NCBI GenBank assembly: GCA_965368815.1
Contig: CBDUOH010000001.1
Location: 39,685 to 103,684 of the forward strand
Source: UBA5794 sp965368815
GTDB lineage: Bacteria; Actinomycetota; Acidimicrobiia; Spongiisociales; UBA5794
Length of the DNA: 64,000 nt
Direction of reading: 5' to 3'
Below are positions 17,826-26,457 of the stretch, piece after piece (the first letter of the stretch is position 1; the number at the start of each line of letters is the position of its first letter). The translations under genes were made by a program, and so were the position numbers. Below the pieces are notes generated by a model, which did not search any database, was not told the origin of the DNA, and saw only the letters and a list, made by a program, of their open reading frames with translations.

Positions 17826-18532
17826 CCGCCGAGGAACCGTGACGGATCCGACGAGAAGACGTTGGTACCGGTCTCAAGGTCTTCGAGACGTCCGAGGTCG
17901 AGCCAATAGGCGTCGGGCTGGCTGACAGCGACCCGCAGCCCTGCATCGCGGAATCGACGGATCAGATCAGGCATGTCGAGGCGCTCGCCCGGTTCGAGAT
18001 GGGACCGAAGGGCGTCGACGGTCAGGATGTTGGTCCCCATCGAGACGAGGTACCGCATCGTTGGTTTCTCCGAGTACCCGGACAGGAGACCTTCAGTGTC
18101 GACTTCGAGGACACCGAAGTCGACATGCACGACGCGTTCGTTCGACATGATCGTCGCAGCATCACTGGTGTTGTGGTCCCGATAGGCGGCAGCGAAGTCA
18201 AGGTCGGTCAGTGTGTCGCCGTTGACGACGAGCACCCGGTCGTCAGGGAATTCCGATATCAGGCCGAGGCTCCCCACCGTCCCCAAAGGTGTGTCCTCAT
18301 AGACATAGTCGATCGATACGTCCCACTTCGATCCATCGCCGCAGAAGCTCTCGATGAGCGTGGCAAGATGCCCCACGGAAATCGTGATTCGTTCGAAGCC
18401 TTGGGTACCGAGCTGTTTGATCAAGAGCTCGATGATCGGGATGTCACCGATGGGAACGAGCGGTTTCGGGATCGCAAAGGTGAACGGGGCGAGGCGGCTG
18501 CCCTTGCCGCCGGCGAGTATCACGGCGTGCAT
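17822..18532 (-). CDS. Sugar-1-phosphate nucleotidyltransferase
   Basis: A 236-residue NTP transferase: LAGGKGSRLAPFTFAIPKPL is the nucleotide-binding and Lys signature at residues 6-25, followed by GDIPIIE, DTPLGTVGSLGLI, VVNGDTLTDLDF (metal-binding Asp) and YSEKP. It activates a sugar-1-phosphate as an NDP-sugar in the cytoplasm. There is no C-terminal acetyltransferase domain, so it is not GlmU. Among relatives it resembles the short guanylyl/uridylyl-transferases (ManC-N/PtmE type) paired with LegB-like dehydratases. It overlaps the downstream reductase by 4 bases and follows the dehydratase by 9, so all three likely make one activated 6-deoxysugar. Confidence 0.85.
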   Translation of the reverse strand: MHAVILAGGKGSRLAPFTFAIPKPLVPIGDIPIIELLIKQLGTQGFERITISVGHLATLIESFCGDGSKWDVSIDYVYEDTPLGTVGSLGLISEFPDDRVLVVNGDTLTDLDFAAAYRDHNTSDAATIMSNERVVHVDFGVLEVDTEGLLSGYSEKPTMRYLVSMGTNILTVDALRSHLEPGERLDMPDLIRRFRDAGLRVAVSQPDAYWLDLGRLEDLETGTNVFSSDPSRFLGG

Positions 18533-18541
18533 GTCGTCCTC

Positions 18542-19549
18542 CTAGACGTTGTAGGTACCGGGCTTGTACTGGGCCCGATTGGCCCCATCCGAGAACCACG
18601 ACACCGTTTCTGATATGCCGCGGTTGAACCCGTCGAGTCCTCCGTACTCGGGTTCCCAGCCGAGGATCTCCCGAGCCTTCTCGTTCGAAGCCCACAGGCG
18701 ATCGACCTCACTGTCAGCCGGTCGGACGCGTGCGTCTTCCGTCTCAACCTCGAGTTCCCGTCCGATCGCCGTTCCCACGGCTTCAACCACCTGACCGACC
18801 GAGATCTCGAAATTCGATCCGAAGTTGATGACTTCGCCGAGCCCGACGGTGCTTTCCGCCTCGATCGCGAAGCCACGGGCGATGTCCTTGACGAAGTTGA
18901 AGTCTCTTGTCGGGGTGAGTGTGCCGAGGCGAATGGGGTTTCGGGTTGTGAGCGCCTGGATGATGATGGTCGGGATCACGGCGCGAGCGGATTGTCGCGG
19001 CCCATAGGTGTTGAAGGGTCTCGCGACCGTCACCGGCGTGCCGAACGACCTGTGATACGACAGCGCGAGCTGGTCAGCCCCGATCTTCGATGCGGCGTAG
19101 GGGGATTGCGCTCGGAGCGGGTGTTCCTCGGTGATCGGCACGAACTGGGCAGTTCCGTACACCTCGCTCGTGGAGGTCTGGACGATTCGTCGTACCTCGA
19201 GTTCCCTCGCCGCCTCGAGCACGTTCAAGGTCCCCGTCACGTTGGTGTCGACGTACGACTGGGGGGCGATGTACGAGTACGGAATCCCGATGAGGGCGGC
19301 AAGATGGAGAACCGTGTCGGTTCCGCGCATGACGTTTCTGACGAGGAACGGGTCTCTGACGTCGCCAAGCACGATGTTCATGGCACTTGTGACGTCCGGA
19401 GGAAGGTTGTCGAGCCAACCCCACGTCCCGAACGAGGTGTAGTAGGCCAGCGCCGTGACCTCATGGCCCCGTGCCACGAGCTCCTCGCACACGTGGGAAC
19501 CGATGAAACCGTCTGCTCCGGTAACCAGGATGTTTCTCGATGCGGTCAA
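18542..19549 (-). CDS. NDP-sugar 4,6-dehydratase, LegB-like
   Basis: A 335-residue extended SDR closely resembling the LegB group: NILVTGADGFIGSHVCEEL, TSFGTWGWLDNLP, GDVRDP, LAALIGIPYSYIAPQSYVDT, TSTSEVYGTAQFVPITEEHP, SPYAASKIGADQLALS (Tyr and Lys) and NTYGPRQSARAVIPTII. These are near-verbatim family hallmarks, unlike RmlB. Known LegB enzymes make the 4-keto-6-deoxy derivative of GDP-GlcNAc. Here neither LegC-type aminotransferase nor sialic-acid synthase genes are present, so the product probably feeds the adjacent reductase rather than legionaminic acid. Divergent from the GT2-GT4 fusion. Confidence 0.85.
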   Translation of the reverse strand: MTASRNILVTGADGFIGSHVCEELVARGHEVTALAYYTSFGTWGWLDNLPPDVTSAMNIVLGDVRDPFLVRNVMRGTDTVLHLAALIGIPYSYIAPQSYVDTNVTGTLNVLEAARELEVRRIVQTSTSEVYGTAQFVPITEEHPLRAQSPYAASKIGADQLALSYHRSFGTPVTVARPFNTYGPRQSARAVIPTIIIQALTTRNPIRLGTLTPTRDFNFVKDIARGFAIEAESTVGLGEVINFGSNFEISVGQVVEAVGTAIGRELEVETEDARVRPADSEVDRLWASNEKAREILGWEPEYGGLDGFNRGISETVSWFSDGANRAQYKPGTYNV

Positions 19550-19667
19550 CTGTTGTCCCTTCGGTCTCGGTGTAGCTTATCGAGCGGGTGTGATCGGTCG
19601 GATCGGGTTTCGTGGTCGCCGATCCACATTCATCGGTCGGGCCGGGGTACTTCAAGTCCCGCCGTCG

Positions 19668-21983
19668 ATGGTCGTACGATGCGGGTGCCGTCCGGCGCAT
19701 CGCTCAAGGGACGGTACCGGTTTGGCTGAGAAAGGTGATGCCATCCACAACTTCCGTCCAGACATACCCAACCCGGCATCAGCCAGCCGGCCCGGTCATG
19801 CCCGGCTTCGGGCCGATGATGCATCGGCCCCGGTGGTCTCGATCGTGACACCGTTCTTCAATACCGGGCCGGTGTTCGCTGAGACGGCGCTGAGCATTGC
19901 TCGCCAGACATTCCTGCAATGGGAATGGATCATCGTCAACGACGGTTCCGACGACCCTCAATCGCTGGCACTCCTCGACGGATTCCGGACCGGGGATACG
20001 CGGATCAGGGTCGTCGACCTGGCCAGGAACAGTGGGCCCGGCGCGGCCAGGAATCGTGGCTTCGCAGAAGCAGCGGGACGGTATGTGTTCCAGCTCGACA
20101 GTGATGACCTCGCTGAGCCGACCGCAGTCGAGACGTTGTACTGGTATCTCGAAACCCACCCGGAGATGGCCTTTGCAAAGGGTTACACAGTGGGGTTCGG
20201 TGCGGAGTCATACATCTGGGTCAACGGCTTCCATTTCGCGGAAGCCTTCCTCGACGGAAACCGGGCTGACACCATCGCCATGATCCGCACCGACGTCGCG
20301 AGATCCATCGGATACGACGAATCGAACACGGACGGCCTCGAGGATTGGGAGTTCTGGGTTGCATGCGCCGCAGCGGGCTACTGGGGTGGAACCGTCCATG
20401 AACCGCTCGGGTGGGTTCGTCGGAGATCATCCCATTCGGGTTCGTGGGCGAACTGGGACGATGGCCCTCGGGAGGAGGCGTTCCGGATCCGGCTCACACA
20501 GCGGTATCCGGCGCTGTTCGACGGCGGCTTTCCCGATGTCCGGTCACGGCCGGAGGAGCCATCCGGGTTCAATGCAGCACCGCCGCCTGCAGTCAACAGG
20601 AGCAATGCCGACGCATCAGGGCTCCTGATGCTCGTTCCGTGGCTTGAGGTCGGGGGAGCAGACCGCATCAACCGCGCCATTGTCGGGTGGATGATCGGCG
20701 CCGGTTGGCATGTCTCGGTCGTCACAACGCTGCCCGCACCGAACGCATGGGAGTCCGAGTTCCGGCTGCTGACGGCGGACGTGTTCGTGATGGATCGCTT
20801 TCTTGCAATCGACGAGCGTGTTCGGTTCATCAGTTACCTCATCGAGTCGCGCTCGATCGACGTCGTGATGATCTCGAACAGCTGGTTCGGGTACGACGTT
20901 GTGCCGATGTTGCGCAGGATGCACCCCGAGTGTGCATTCGTCGATCTGACCCATGCCGAGGAGGAATGGAACGACGGCGGGTATCCCCGGTTGTCATGCG
21001 AGTATCGGAACAGCCTTGACCTCAGGATTGCCGGAAGCGCGCATCTCAAAGCGTGGATGGAAGAGCGTTGTGGCAGTGATCCGAGCGTCGAGGTCTGGTA
21101 CGGAGGGATAGATACGGCGAAGTTCGCTCCGGATCAGGCCGCCCGCATCGCGACGCGACAGGAGCTTGGAGTCACCGGCAGTCAGACGGTGCTGTTGTTC
21201 GTGGGACGACTCGCCCCCGAAAAGCAACCGCTGGTTTTCGTCGATGTGGTTCGGTCTGTGTCGCAACGGGGCCACGATGTGGTCGGCATCGTTGTCGGCG
21301 ACGGTGAGCTGCGAGGAGCCCTCAACGAACGAATCGTCGATGCCCAGGATTCCGCACCGGTGCATGTGGAGAATTCGGCAGGCGATGAACGGGTTCTGGA
21401 CCTGATGCGCGCGGCGGATGTGCTCGTGATGCCGTCGCTGCGCGAGGGGGTCGCGGTCGCCACCTACGAGGCGATGGCTGCTGGTCTGGTGGTCGTCGCC
21501 ACCGAGGTCGGGGCACAGGATGAACTCATCGCGCATGGCGCGGGCGTGCTGATCCCGGATCCGTCCGGTCACGATCTGGCGGAAAGAATCGCTTCGGCGG
21601 TTGAGAATCTCATCGTGGACCCCGAAGTCCGTGAGGCGATGTCGTCCACGGCACGCACCCGCGTCGTCGAGCGATTCTCCTCTGATCGTGCAAGGGATCG
21701 CATTGCCGGACTGCTCGCCGACGTCGGCGCACGGCACCGCGACGGGTCAGAAGGCGCGCCACCCGACGGATATGACGAGAACGCCGTGTTCGTCAGGCAC
21801 AAGGGTCTCGAGACCCAGCAGCTGTACACGCTGAGCCTTCGGGAGCCGAGCGGGCTGCCGGGAGTCGATGCCGGACGAACCCTCGGGTACAGGATTCTGC
21901 GGCGCTTCTATCGGTCGATCCGACGCATCCCCGGATTGGGGCGCCCTTTGGAACGGCTCGCCCGGAGGGTCGGTGGATCGTAG
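19668..21983 (+). CDS. GT2-GT4 bifunctional glycosyltransferase
   Basis: A 771-residue protein with two catalytic domains. The first ~300 residues are GT2 (VSIVTPFFNTGP, VNDGSDDPQS, FQLDSDDLAEP with the DxD-like metal site, EDWEFWV). The second part is GT4 (MLVPWLEVGGADRINRAI, LLFVGRLAPEKQP, PSLREGVAVATYEAMAAG, where E-x7-E lies). Residues ~700-771 are basic and end in RRIPGLGRPLERLARRVGG, a possible membrane-surface helix. The start is uncertain: ATG 19668 lacks a clear ribosome site, while TTG 19722 has AAGGGACGG upstream and would remove 18 residues. The adjacent exporter genes follow on the same strand. Confidence 0.82.
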   Translation: MVVRCGCRPAHRSRDGTGLAEKGDAIHNFRPDIPNPASASRPGHARLRADDASAPVVSIVTPFFNTGPVFAETALSIARQTFLQWEWIIVNDGSDDPQSLALLDGFRTGDTRIRVVDLARNSGPGAARNRGFAEAAGRYVFQLDSDDLAEPTAVETLYWYLETHPEMAFAKGYTVGFGAESYIWVNGFHFAEAFLDGNRADTIAMIRTDVARSIGYDESNTDGLEDWEFWVACAAAGYWGGTVHEPLGWVRRRSSHSGSWANWDDGPREEAFRIRLTQRYPALFDGGFPDVRSRPEEPSGFNAAPPPAVNRSNADASGLLMLVPWLEVGGADRINRAIVGWMIGAGWHVSVVTTLPAPNAWESEFRLLTADVFVMDRFLAIDERVRFISYLIESRSIDVVMISNSWFGYDVVPMLRRMHPECAFVDLTHAEEEWNDGGYPRLSCEYRNSLDLRIAGSAHLKAWMEERCGSDPSVEVWYGGIDTAKFAPDQAARIATRQELGVTGSQTVLLFVGRLAPEKQPLVFVDVVRSVSQRGHDVVGIVVGDGELRGALNERIVDAQDSAPVHVENSAGDERVLDLMRAADVLVMPSLREGVAVATYEAMAAGLVVVATEVGAQDELIAHGAGVLIPDPSGHDLAERIASAVENLIVDPEVREAMSSTARTRVVERFSSDRARDRIAGLLADVGARHRDGSEGAPPDGYDENAVFVRHKGLETQQLYTLSLREPSGLPGVDAGRTLGYRILRRFYRSIRRIPGLGRPLERLARRVGGS

Positions 21984-22067
21984 CGGCGAGTTCGATACCC
22001 GTGGTGCGCACGATGCGCGGGTACCATACCGACGCTCCATGAATCCTCGACTGAGCGACGACCACCG

Positions 22068-22898
22068 ATGACCGATACGACATTCACACACGATTCTGCT
22101 CGTGGCCGGCGGCCGCTTCTGACCGACGTCGCCAACCTGCGAAAGTATCGCGGGCTGCTCCGCTTGCTCGTTGTGCGAGATCTCACGGTCAGGTACAAGC
22201 GATCCGCGCTCGGTGTGTGGTGGACATTGCTGAACCCGCTGCTGTTCTCTGCAGTCATCTGGGTGGTGTTCGGACAGATCTTCCGGTTCGAGACGCCGGG
22301 GGTCCCGTACATCGTGTACCTGCTCTCCGGTGTGATCTGGATGGGCTTCTTCTCCCAGGGCGTCATGACGACTGGTTCGTCGATCGTGAACAGTGCCTCG
22401 ATTCTCACCAAGGTGAGTGTGCCGCCAGAAGTGTTCTCGTTCGCGGCAGCGATAGCGGCAGGATCGAACTTCGTTCTCAGCCTCCCGATTCTGATTGCTG
22501 CCCAGCTCGCCTTCGGCGTCGGTATCCCGTGGACGATCGTGCTCGTCCCGATCCCGCTTCTCGCAACCGTTGTCCTTGTGACGGGTATCGGACTCCTGGT
22601 TGCTTCTGCAGCGGTGTTCTTCTTCGACGTGCTCGACTTCACGGCCGTTCTCGTTCAGCTTGCGAGCTACTTGACGCCGACGTTCTACCCGATCGAAATC
22701 ATTCCTGACCACCTCCGCTGGCTGGTCGGACTCAACCCCCTCTATTCCTATCTGGAGATCTTCCGCGGGTTCATGTACGGCGGGACATTCGCTCCTGCCT
22801 GGCAATTCGCATACATGTCCGTCACGGCCGTGGTCGCGCTCATGCTCGGCGTATGGGTGTTCAATCGCAGTTGGAAGAATCTCGTGGTGAGGATCTGA
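22068..22898 (+). CDS. wzm: Polysaccharide ABC exporter permease (Wzm/TagG type)
   Basis: A 276-residue ABC-2 permease with six membrane helices. VVRDLTVRYKRSALGVWWTL before helix 1 is the coupling element typical of Wzm/TagG/KpsM permeases, and FYPIEIIPDHLRWLVGLNPL near the C-terminus is the equally typical periplasmic loop. It moves a lipid-linked glycan across the cytoplasmic membrane together with the ATPase encoded next; the two genes overlap by one base (TGATG). This makes the island ABC-exporter dependent rather than Wzy dependent; no Wzx or Wzy is recognisable in the window. Confidence 0.9.
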   Translation: MTDTTFTHDSARGRRPLLTDVANLRKYRGLLRLLVVRDLTVRYKRSALGVWWTLLNPLLFSAVIWVVFGQIFRFETPGVPYIVYLLSGVIWMGFFSQGVMTTGSSIVNSASILTKVSVPPEVFSFAAAIAAGSNFVLSLPILIAAQLAFGVGIPWTIVLVPIPLLATVVLVTGIGLLVASAAVFFFDVLDFTAVLVQLASYLTPTFYPIEIIPDHLRWLVGLNPLYSYLEIFRGFMYGGTFAPAWQFAYMSVTAVVALMLGVWVFNRSWKNLVVRI

Positions 22899-23641
22899 TG
22901 TCCAACGACGCAGTTGTCAGGGTTGAGGACGTGTCGCTCGCCTTTCGCATCGGTCGGAGTCAGGTGGGAACGATGAAGGAACACCTCATCAACCTTCTGA
23001 AGGGAAACACGACCTACGAGAAGCTCTGGGCGCTCAAAGGCGTGTCGTTCGAGGTGCAACGCGGAGAGGTGCTGGGCATCATCGGGCCGAATGGCGCTGG
23101 CAAGTCAACCCTGATGAAGATCATCGCGCAGGTACTCCCACCGACATCGGGAAGAGTCAGGGTCGACGGTTCGATCGCACCGATGATCGAACTCGGGGCC
23201 GGGTTCAACTCCGAGATGACCGGGGTGGAGAACATCGTGTTGTACGGCACCCTGCTCGGTCGTGATCCGAAGGAAATGCGAGAGCGTGTCGGCGCCATTG
23301 CCGAGTGGGCAGAGTTGGAGGAATTCATCGACACGCCGATCCGCAATTACTCGTCCGGGATGTTGGCCCGACTCGGGTTCGCCGTTGCGACCGATCAACG
23401 ACCCGATGTCCTGGTGGTCGACGAGGTGTTGTCGGTGGGCGATGAGAGCTTCCAAAGCAAGTCAGGCAAGCGCATCGAAGCCATGATCGCCGAAGGGACC
23501 TCGGTTGTCCTTGTCTCGCACGTGCTCGGGACAGTCGCGGAATTGGCCGACCGGGTGGTCTGGCTCGACCATGGGAACATCGTCAAAGAGGGCGACCCGA
23601 AAGACATCGTCGAGTCCTATCGAGAGGCTGCTACCGGTTGA
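22898..23641 (+). CDS. wzt: Polysaccharide ABC exporter ATPase (Wzt/TagH type)
   Basis: A 247-residue ATPase: GPNGAGKST (Walker A, residue ~65), NYSSGMLARLGF (signature), VLVVDEVLSVGD (Walker B) and LVSHVLGTV (H-loop). The extended N-terminus before Walker A (TMKEHLINLLKGNTTYEKLWALKG) is characteristic of polysaccharide exporters. There is no C-terminal carbohydrate-binding domain, so it does not appear to recognise a terminal cap, unlike O9a-type Wzt. ATG 22898 is coupled to the permease. The 3' end overlaps the convergent glycosyltransferase by 11 bases. Confidence 0.92.
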   Translation: MSNDAVVRVEDVSLAFRIGRSQVGTMKEHLINLLKGNTTYEKLWALKGVSFEVQRGEVLGIIGPNGAGKSTLMKIIAQVLPPTSGRVRVDGSIAPMIELGAGFNSEMTGVENIVLYGTLLGRDPKEMRERVGAIAEWAELEEFIDTPIRNYSSGMLARLGFAVATDQRPDVLVVDEVLSVGDESFQSKSGKRIEAMIAEGTSVVLVSHVLGTVAELADRVVWLDHGNIVKEGDPKDIVESYREAATG

Positions 23642-24623
23642 GTGAACCGGTTGGTTCGGTGCGGAGCGATCGCGCCTTGCCGAAACCAAGCAGCAGGCCC
23701 ACCCAGAGGCCGGATCCGTAGGCCAGGTGCATCGTCGCTGCGGCGATGCTCACACCGAGCGGCCGTTCTGACGCTCTGATACCCACGACAGCGAGTGCAG
23801 CGGTCCATGACCCGACCAGGACGATCAGGGGGATCCACGAGACGGTCAATCCCACGATCACGCCGACAAGCATTCCTGCCACGAGGAACGCAGGCGCAAG
23901 CGGTCGTGGCGACGGGAGCCTGCCGTTGGCGATGAGGAGTTCACTCTTGCCCTGCCCGTAGCGCCAGTATTGGCGTGCAAGTTGACGCCATGAACTCCGT
24001 GGCCGGTACCACGAGCGTATGTCCGGATCGACAACAACAGTGCGACCGGACGCACGCCACCGTGCGTAGAAGTCGGCATCTTCAACGGTCCCGGAAGGAA
24101 ATGTGCGGTAGCCGCCGGTGTCGAGGAAGTCGACACGAGCGAACGTCCCGAGATACACGGTATCGACAGTTTCACGTTGTGTCGCATGACGGAAACGGCC
24201 CGGTCCGATGGCAATCGGATCCGCCATGGCGGCTGCCACTGACCGCTCCCAGGCAGTGGCTCCCTCACCGACCATGGGGCCACCGACCGCAGAACCCGGT
24301 ACCCAACCATCGATGCTCGCGGTCACGTAGTTCTCTGCATACCTCGTGTGCGCATCGAGGCGGACAAGCAGGTCGCCGGTCGCCTGGGAGGCCACGGCGT
24401 TGAGCCCGATCGATTGCACGCGGTCCGGGTTCGGATGAAGTTGCACTCGTGGATCGATTCGGCTGCGGGCCTGAACTCGTTCAACCGTGCCATCGGTCGA
24501 CCCACCATCGGCAACCAGGACCTCGATGACACGCCGGTCGGTGAGGGCGACATCCATTACGTGATCGACGTTCTCGACCTCGTTGAACGTCGCGACGATC
24601 ACTGACACGGAAGGTAAATGCAT
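23631..24623 (-). CDS. Glycosyltransferase GT2, ExoA-like, membrane-bound
   Basis: A 330-residue GT2 enzyme with an N-terminal catalytic domain (VSVIVATFNEVENVDHV, VADGGSTDGT, VRLDAHTRY, EDADFYARW, QLARQYWRYGQGK) and three C-terminal transmembrane helices. This arrangement matches ExoA-type transferases working on undecaprenyl-linked acceptors. It lies at the end of the polysaccharide island on the opposite strand to the exporter, and is divergent from the secreted GH26-like gene with about 73 bases between starts. Confidence 0.8.
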   Translation of the reverse strand: MHLPSVSVIVATFNEVENVDHVMDVALTDRRVIEVLVADGGSTDGTVERVQARSRIDPRVQLHPNPDRVQSIGLNAVASQATGDLLVRLDAHTRYAENYVTASIDGWVPGSAVGGPMVGEGATAWERSVAAAMADPIAIGPGRFRHATQRETVDTVYLGTFARVDFLDTGGYRTFPSGTVEDADFYARWRASGRTVVVDPDIRSWYRPRSSWRQLARQYWRYGQGKSELLIANGRLPSPRPLAPAFLVAGMLVGVIVGLTVSWIPLIVLVGSWTAALAVVGIRASERPLGVSIAAATMHLAYGSGLWVGLLLGFGKARSLRTEPTGSLNR

Positions 24624-24696
24624 TTCGCCACCACAATACCTGTCGGTGGTACTTCCAAGCTCTCAAGCCAGACACGACTTTTGCCGATATCAAGGA

Positions 24697-26457
24697 ATGC
24701 GTCTCCTTCGCGCCCTTGTCACGATCGCAAGTGTTCTCGCCTTGCTCGCTCCCGCCGGCGCGATTGCCGGTGAGGTACCTGCGCAGCTGCACACGGGTTT
24801 GTACTCGGATGACTTCGATTCCTCCGGCGACCTCAACGCCGTCGGATCGGCGGCAGGGCAGAAAGTGACGTTCGGTGGAACGTTCCACGACATTTCCGAG
24901 GCCAGCGGAAGCTACAACCCCTCTGACCCGAACTCGTGGTCGAACACCGTGCAGATCCTTGACGGTGTGTGGGCCGGCAAGGCGACACCGTTTGCCAACG
25001 TGGGCGTCAATGCATCGGCCGCGGCGATCGCAAGCGGCGCCCATGACGCTCAGATAGCCGAGTGGGTTCGTCATGTGAAGGCCTGGCTCGACAAGCTTGA
25101 GAATCGCAGCCTTGTCGTGGCCCCGCTCCAGGAACACAACGGGAACTGGACGCCGTACGGCTGTAATCCAACAGCGTTCAAGGCCGCCTACCAGAAGTTC
25201 GTCGATGCATTCGACAACGCCGGCATAGGCGAGAACAAGGTGAGGTTCGCCTGGGCACCGAACGGTTGGACATCCCCGGGCTGTGGATCGCTTGCGGACT
25301 ACTACCCGGGTGACGGGGTCGTCGACGTGGTCGGAATCTCGGCATACAACTGGTCGGCCTGCCCGGGCAACGCAGCCTACGACACGCCCGCCGAGGCGAT
25401 GGGGCCCTATCTCGACGAGATCCGAGGCACGATCCCCGGGGCGGGGGTGAAGCCGTTCGTGATCGCCCAGACAGCCTCGCCTCGTGGGTCATGCCAGAGC
25501 GACTGGATCACGTCGATGGTTCCGTACCTGAAAGCCGATCCCAATGTCGTCGGATTCGTCTGGTTCAACTTCAACAAACCGGGCGAACCGGACTTCCGTG
25601 TCTGGACGACATCGCTGACGAAGGGCTGGAAGGATGCAGTTGCCACCGGGGACACGACGTACACGTGGCCTCTGACGTCCTGGTTCACGCCCGGCCCGTT
25701 GACCGTCGGTGGGCTGCCACCCGAGGACCCTCCGTGCGGCAAAGGACCCTGCGACACCATCGCATCGATCGATGGCGGCGGACTCTGGTCTCGATGGGCT
25801 GAGCTGTTGTCGACGTCGGGAACGAATGACTTCTACTTCGGCAATCCCGGGGACTTCCCATTCATGGGTGACTGGAACGGAGACGGAACCGCAACGCCGG
25901 GTCTGTACAGGCAGTCGGACGGGTTTGTGTATGTCCGGTACTCCAACAGCCAAGGCATAGCGGATCGTGAGTTCTTCTTCGGCAACCCGGGAGACGTCCC
26001 GTTGGTTGGCGATTTCGACGGCGATGGTCGCGACTCGGTCTCGATCTGGCGTGCCAGCGAGGCACGGGTCTACATCATCAACGAGCTCGGCGCCGACGGA
26101 GCTGGGCTTGGTGCAGCCGACTTCAGCTACTACTTCGGGAACCCGGGCGACCAGCCCTATGTCGGCGATTTCGACGGTGACGGCATCGACACAGTCGGTC
26201 TGTACCGGCAATCAACCGGGTTCGTGTACTTCCGGAATTCGCTCACGACCGGCAATGCGGACTTCTCGTTCTTCTACGGGAACCCCGGAGATCGCATCAT
26301 CGCCGGCGACTGGGACGGTGATGGCGACGACACGGTGGCCGTGTACCGACCGTCCACCCGTCGGATCTACGTCAATCTTGAGAACTCGAGCGGAGCAGCC
26401 GACTGGACCGGGTACGTCGGAACCGTGTCCCACGTCGTGACTGCGGGCAACCGTTGA
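24697..26457 (+). CDS. Secreted GH26-like protein with C-terminal Asp-rich repeats
   Basis: A 586-residue secreted protein: signal peptide (residues 1-24, ending AIAG), a GH26 (endo-mannanase type) domain at ~30-325 and four ~50-residue repeats at ~376-575. GH26 marks are GTFHDISEA, APLQEHNGNW with the acid/base Glu146, FAWAPNGW, GISAYNW and FVWFNFNK. The position of the catalytic nucleophile (usually I-x-E-x-G/A) reads VIAQTAS, with Gln258 in place of Glu. Retaining hydrolysis would therefore be lost or very weak, and glycan binding is possible. The ATG at 24697 starts a proper signal peptide, but AAGGA lies directly against it. First gene of a four-gene coupled operon. Confidence 0.8.
   Translation: MRLLRALVTIASVLALLAPAGAIAGEVPAQLHTGLYSDDFDSSGDLNAVGSAAGQKVTFGGTFHDISEASGSYNPSDPNSWSNTVQILDGVWAGKATPFANVGVNASAAAIASGAHDAQIAEWVRHVKAWLDKLENRSLVVAPLQEHNGNWTPYGCNPTAFKAAYQKFVDAFDNAGIGENKVRFAWAPNGWTSPGCGSLADYYPGDGVVDVVGISAYNWSACPGNAAYDTPAEAMGPYLDEIRGTIPGAGVKPFVIAQTASPRGSCQSDWITSMVPYLKADPNVVGFVWFNFNKPGEPDFRVWTTSLTKGWKDAVATGDTTYTWPLTSWFTPGPLTVGGLPPEDPPCGKGPCDTIASIDGGGLWSRWAELLSTSGTNDFYFGNPGDFPFMGDWNGDGTATPGLYRQSDGFVYVRYSNSQGIADREFFFGNPGDVPLVGDFDGDGRDSVSIWRASEARVYIINELGADGAGLGAADFSYYFGNPGDQPYVGDFDGDGIDTVGLYRQSTGFVYFRNSLTTGNADFSFFYGNPGDRIIAGDWDGDGDDTVAVYRPSTRRIYVNLENSSGAADWTGYVGTVSHVVTAGNR

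Noticed and set aside
18542..19549. Assignment as dTDP-glucose 4,6-dehydratase (RmlB)
   Set aside because: The conserved blocks match LegB-type proteins, and no RmlA/C/D set surrounds it.
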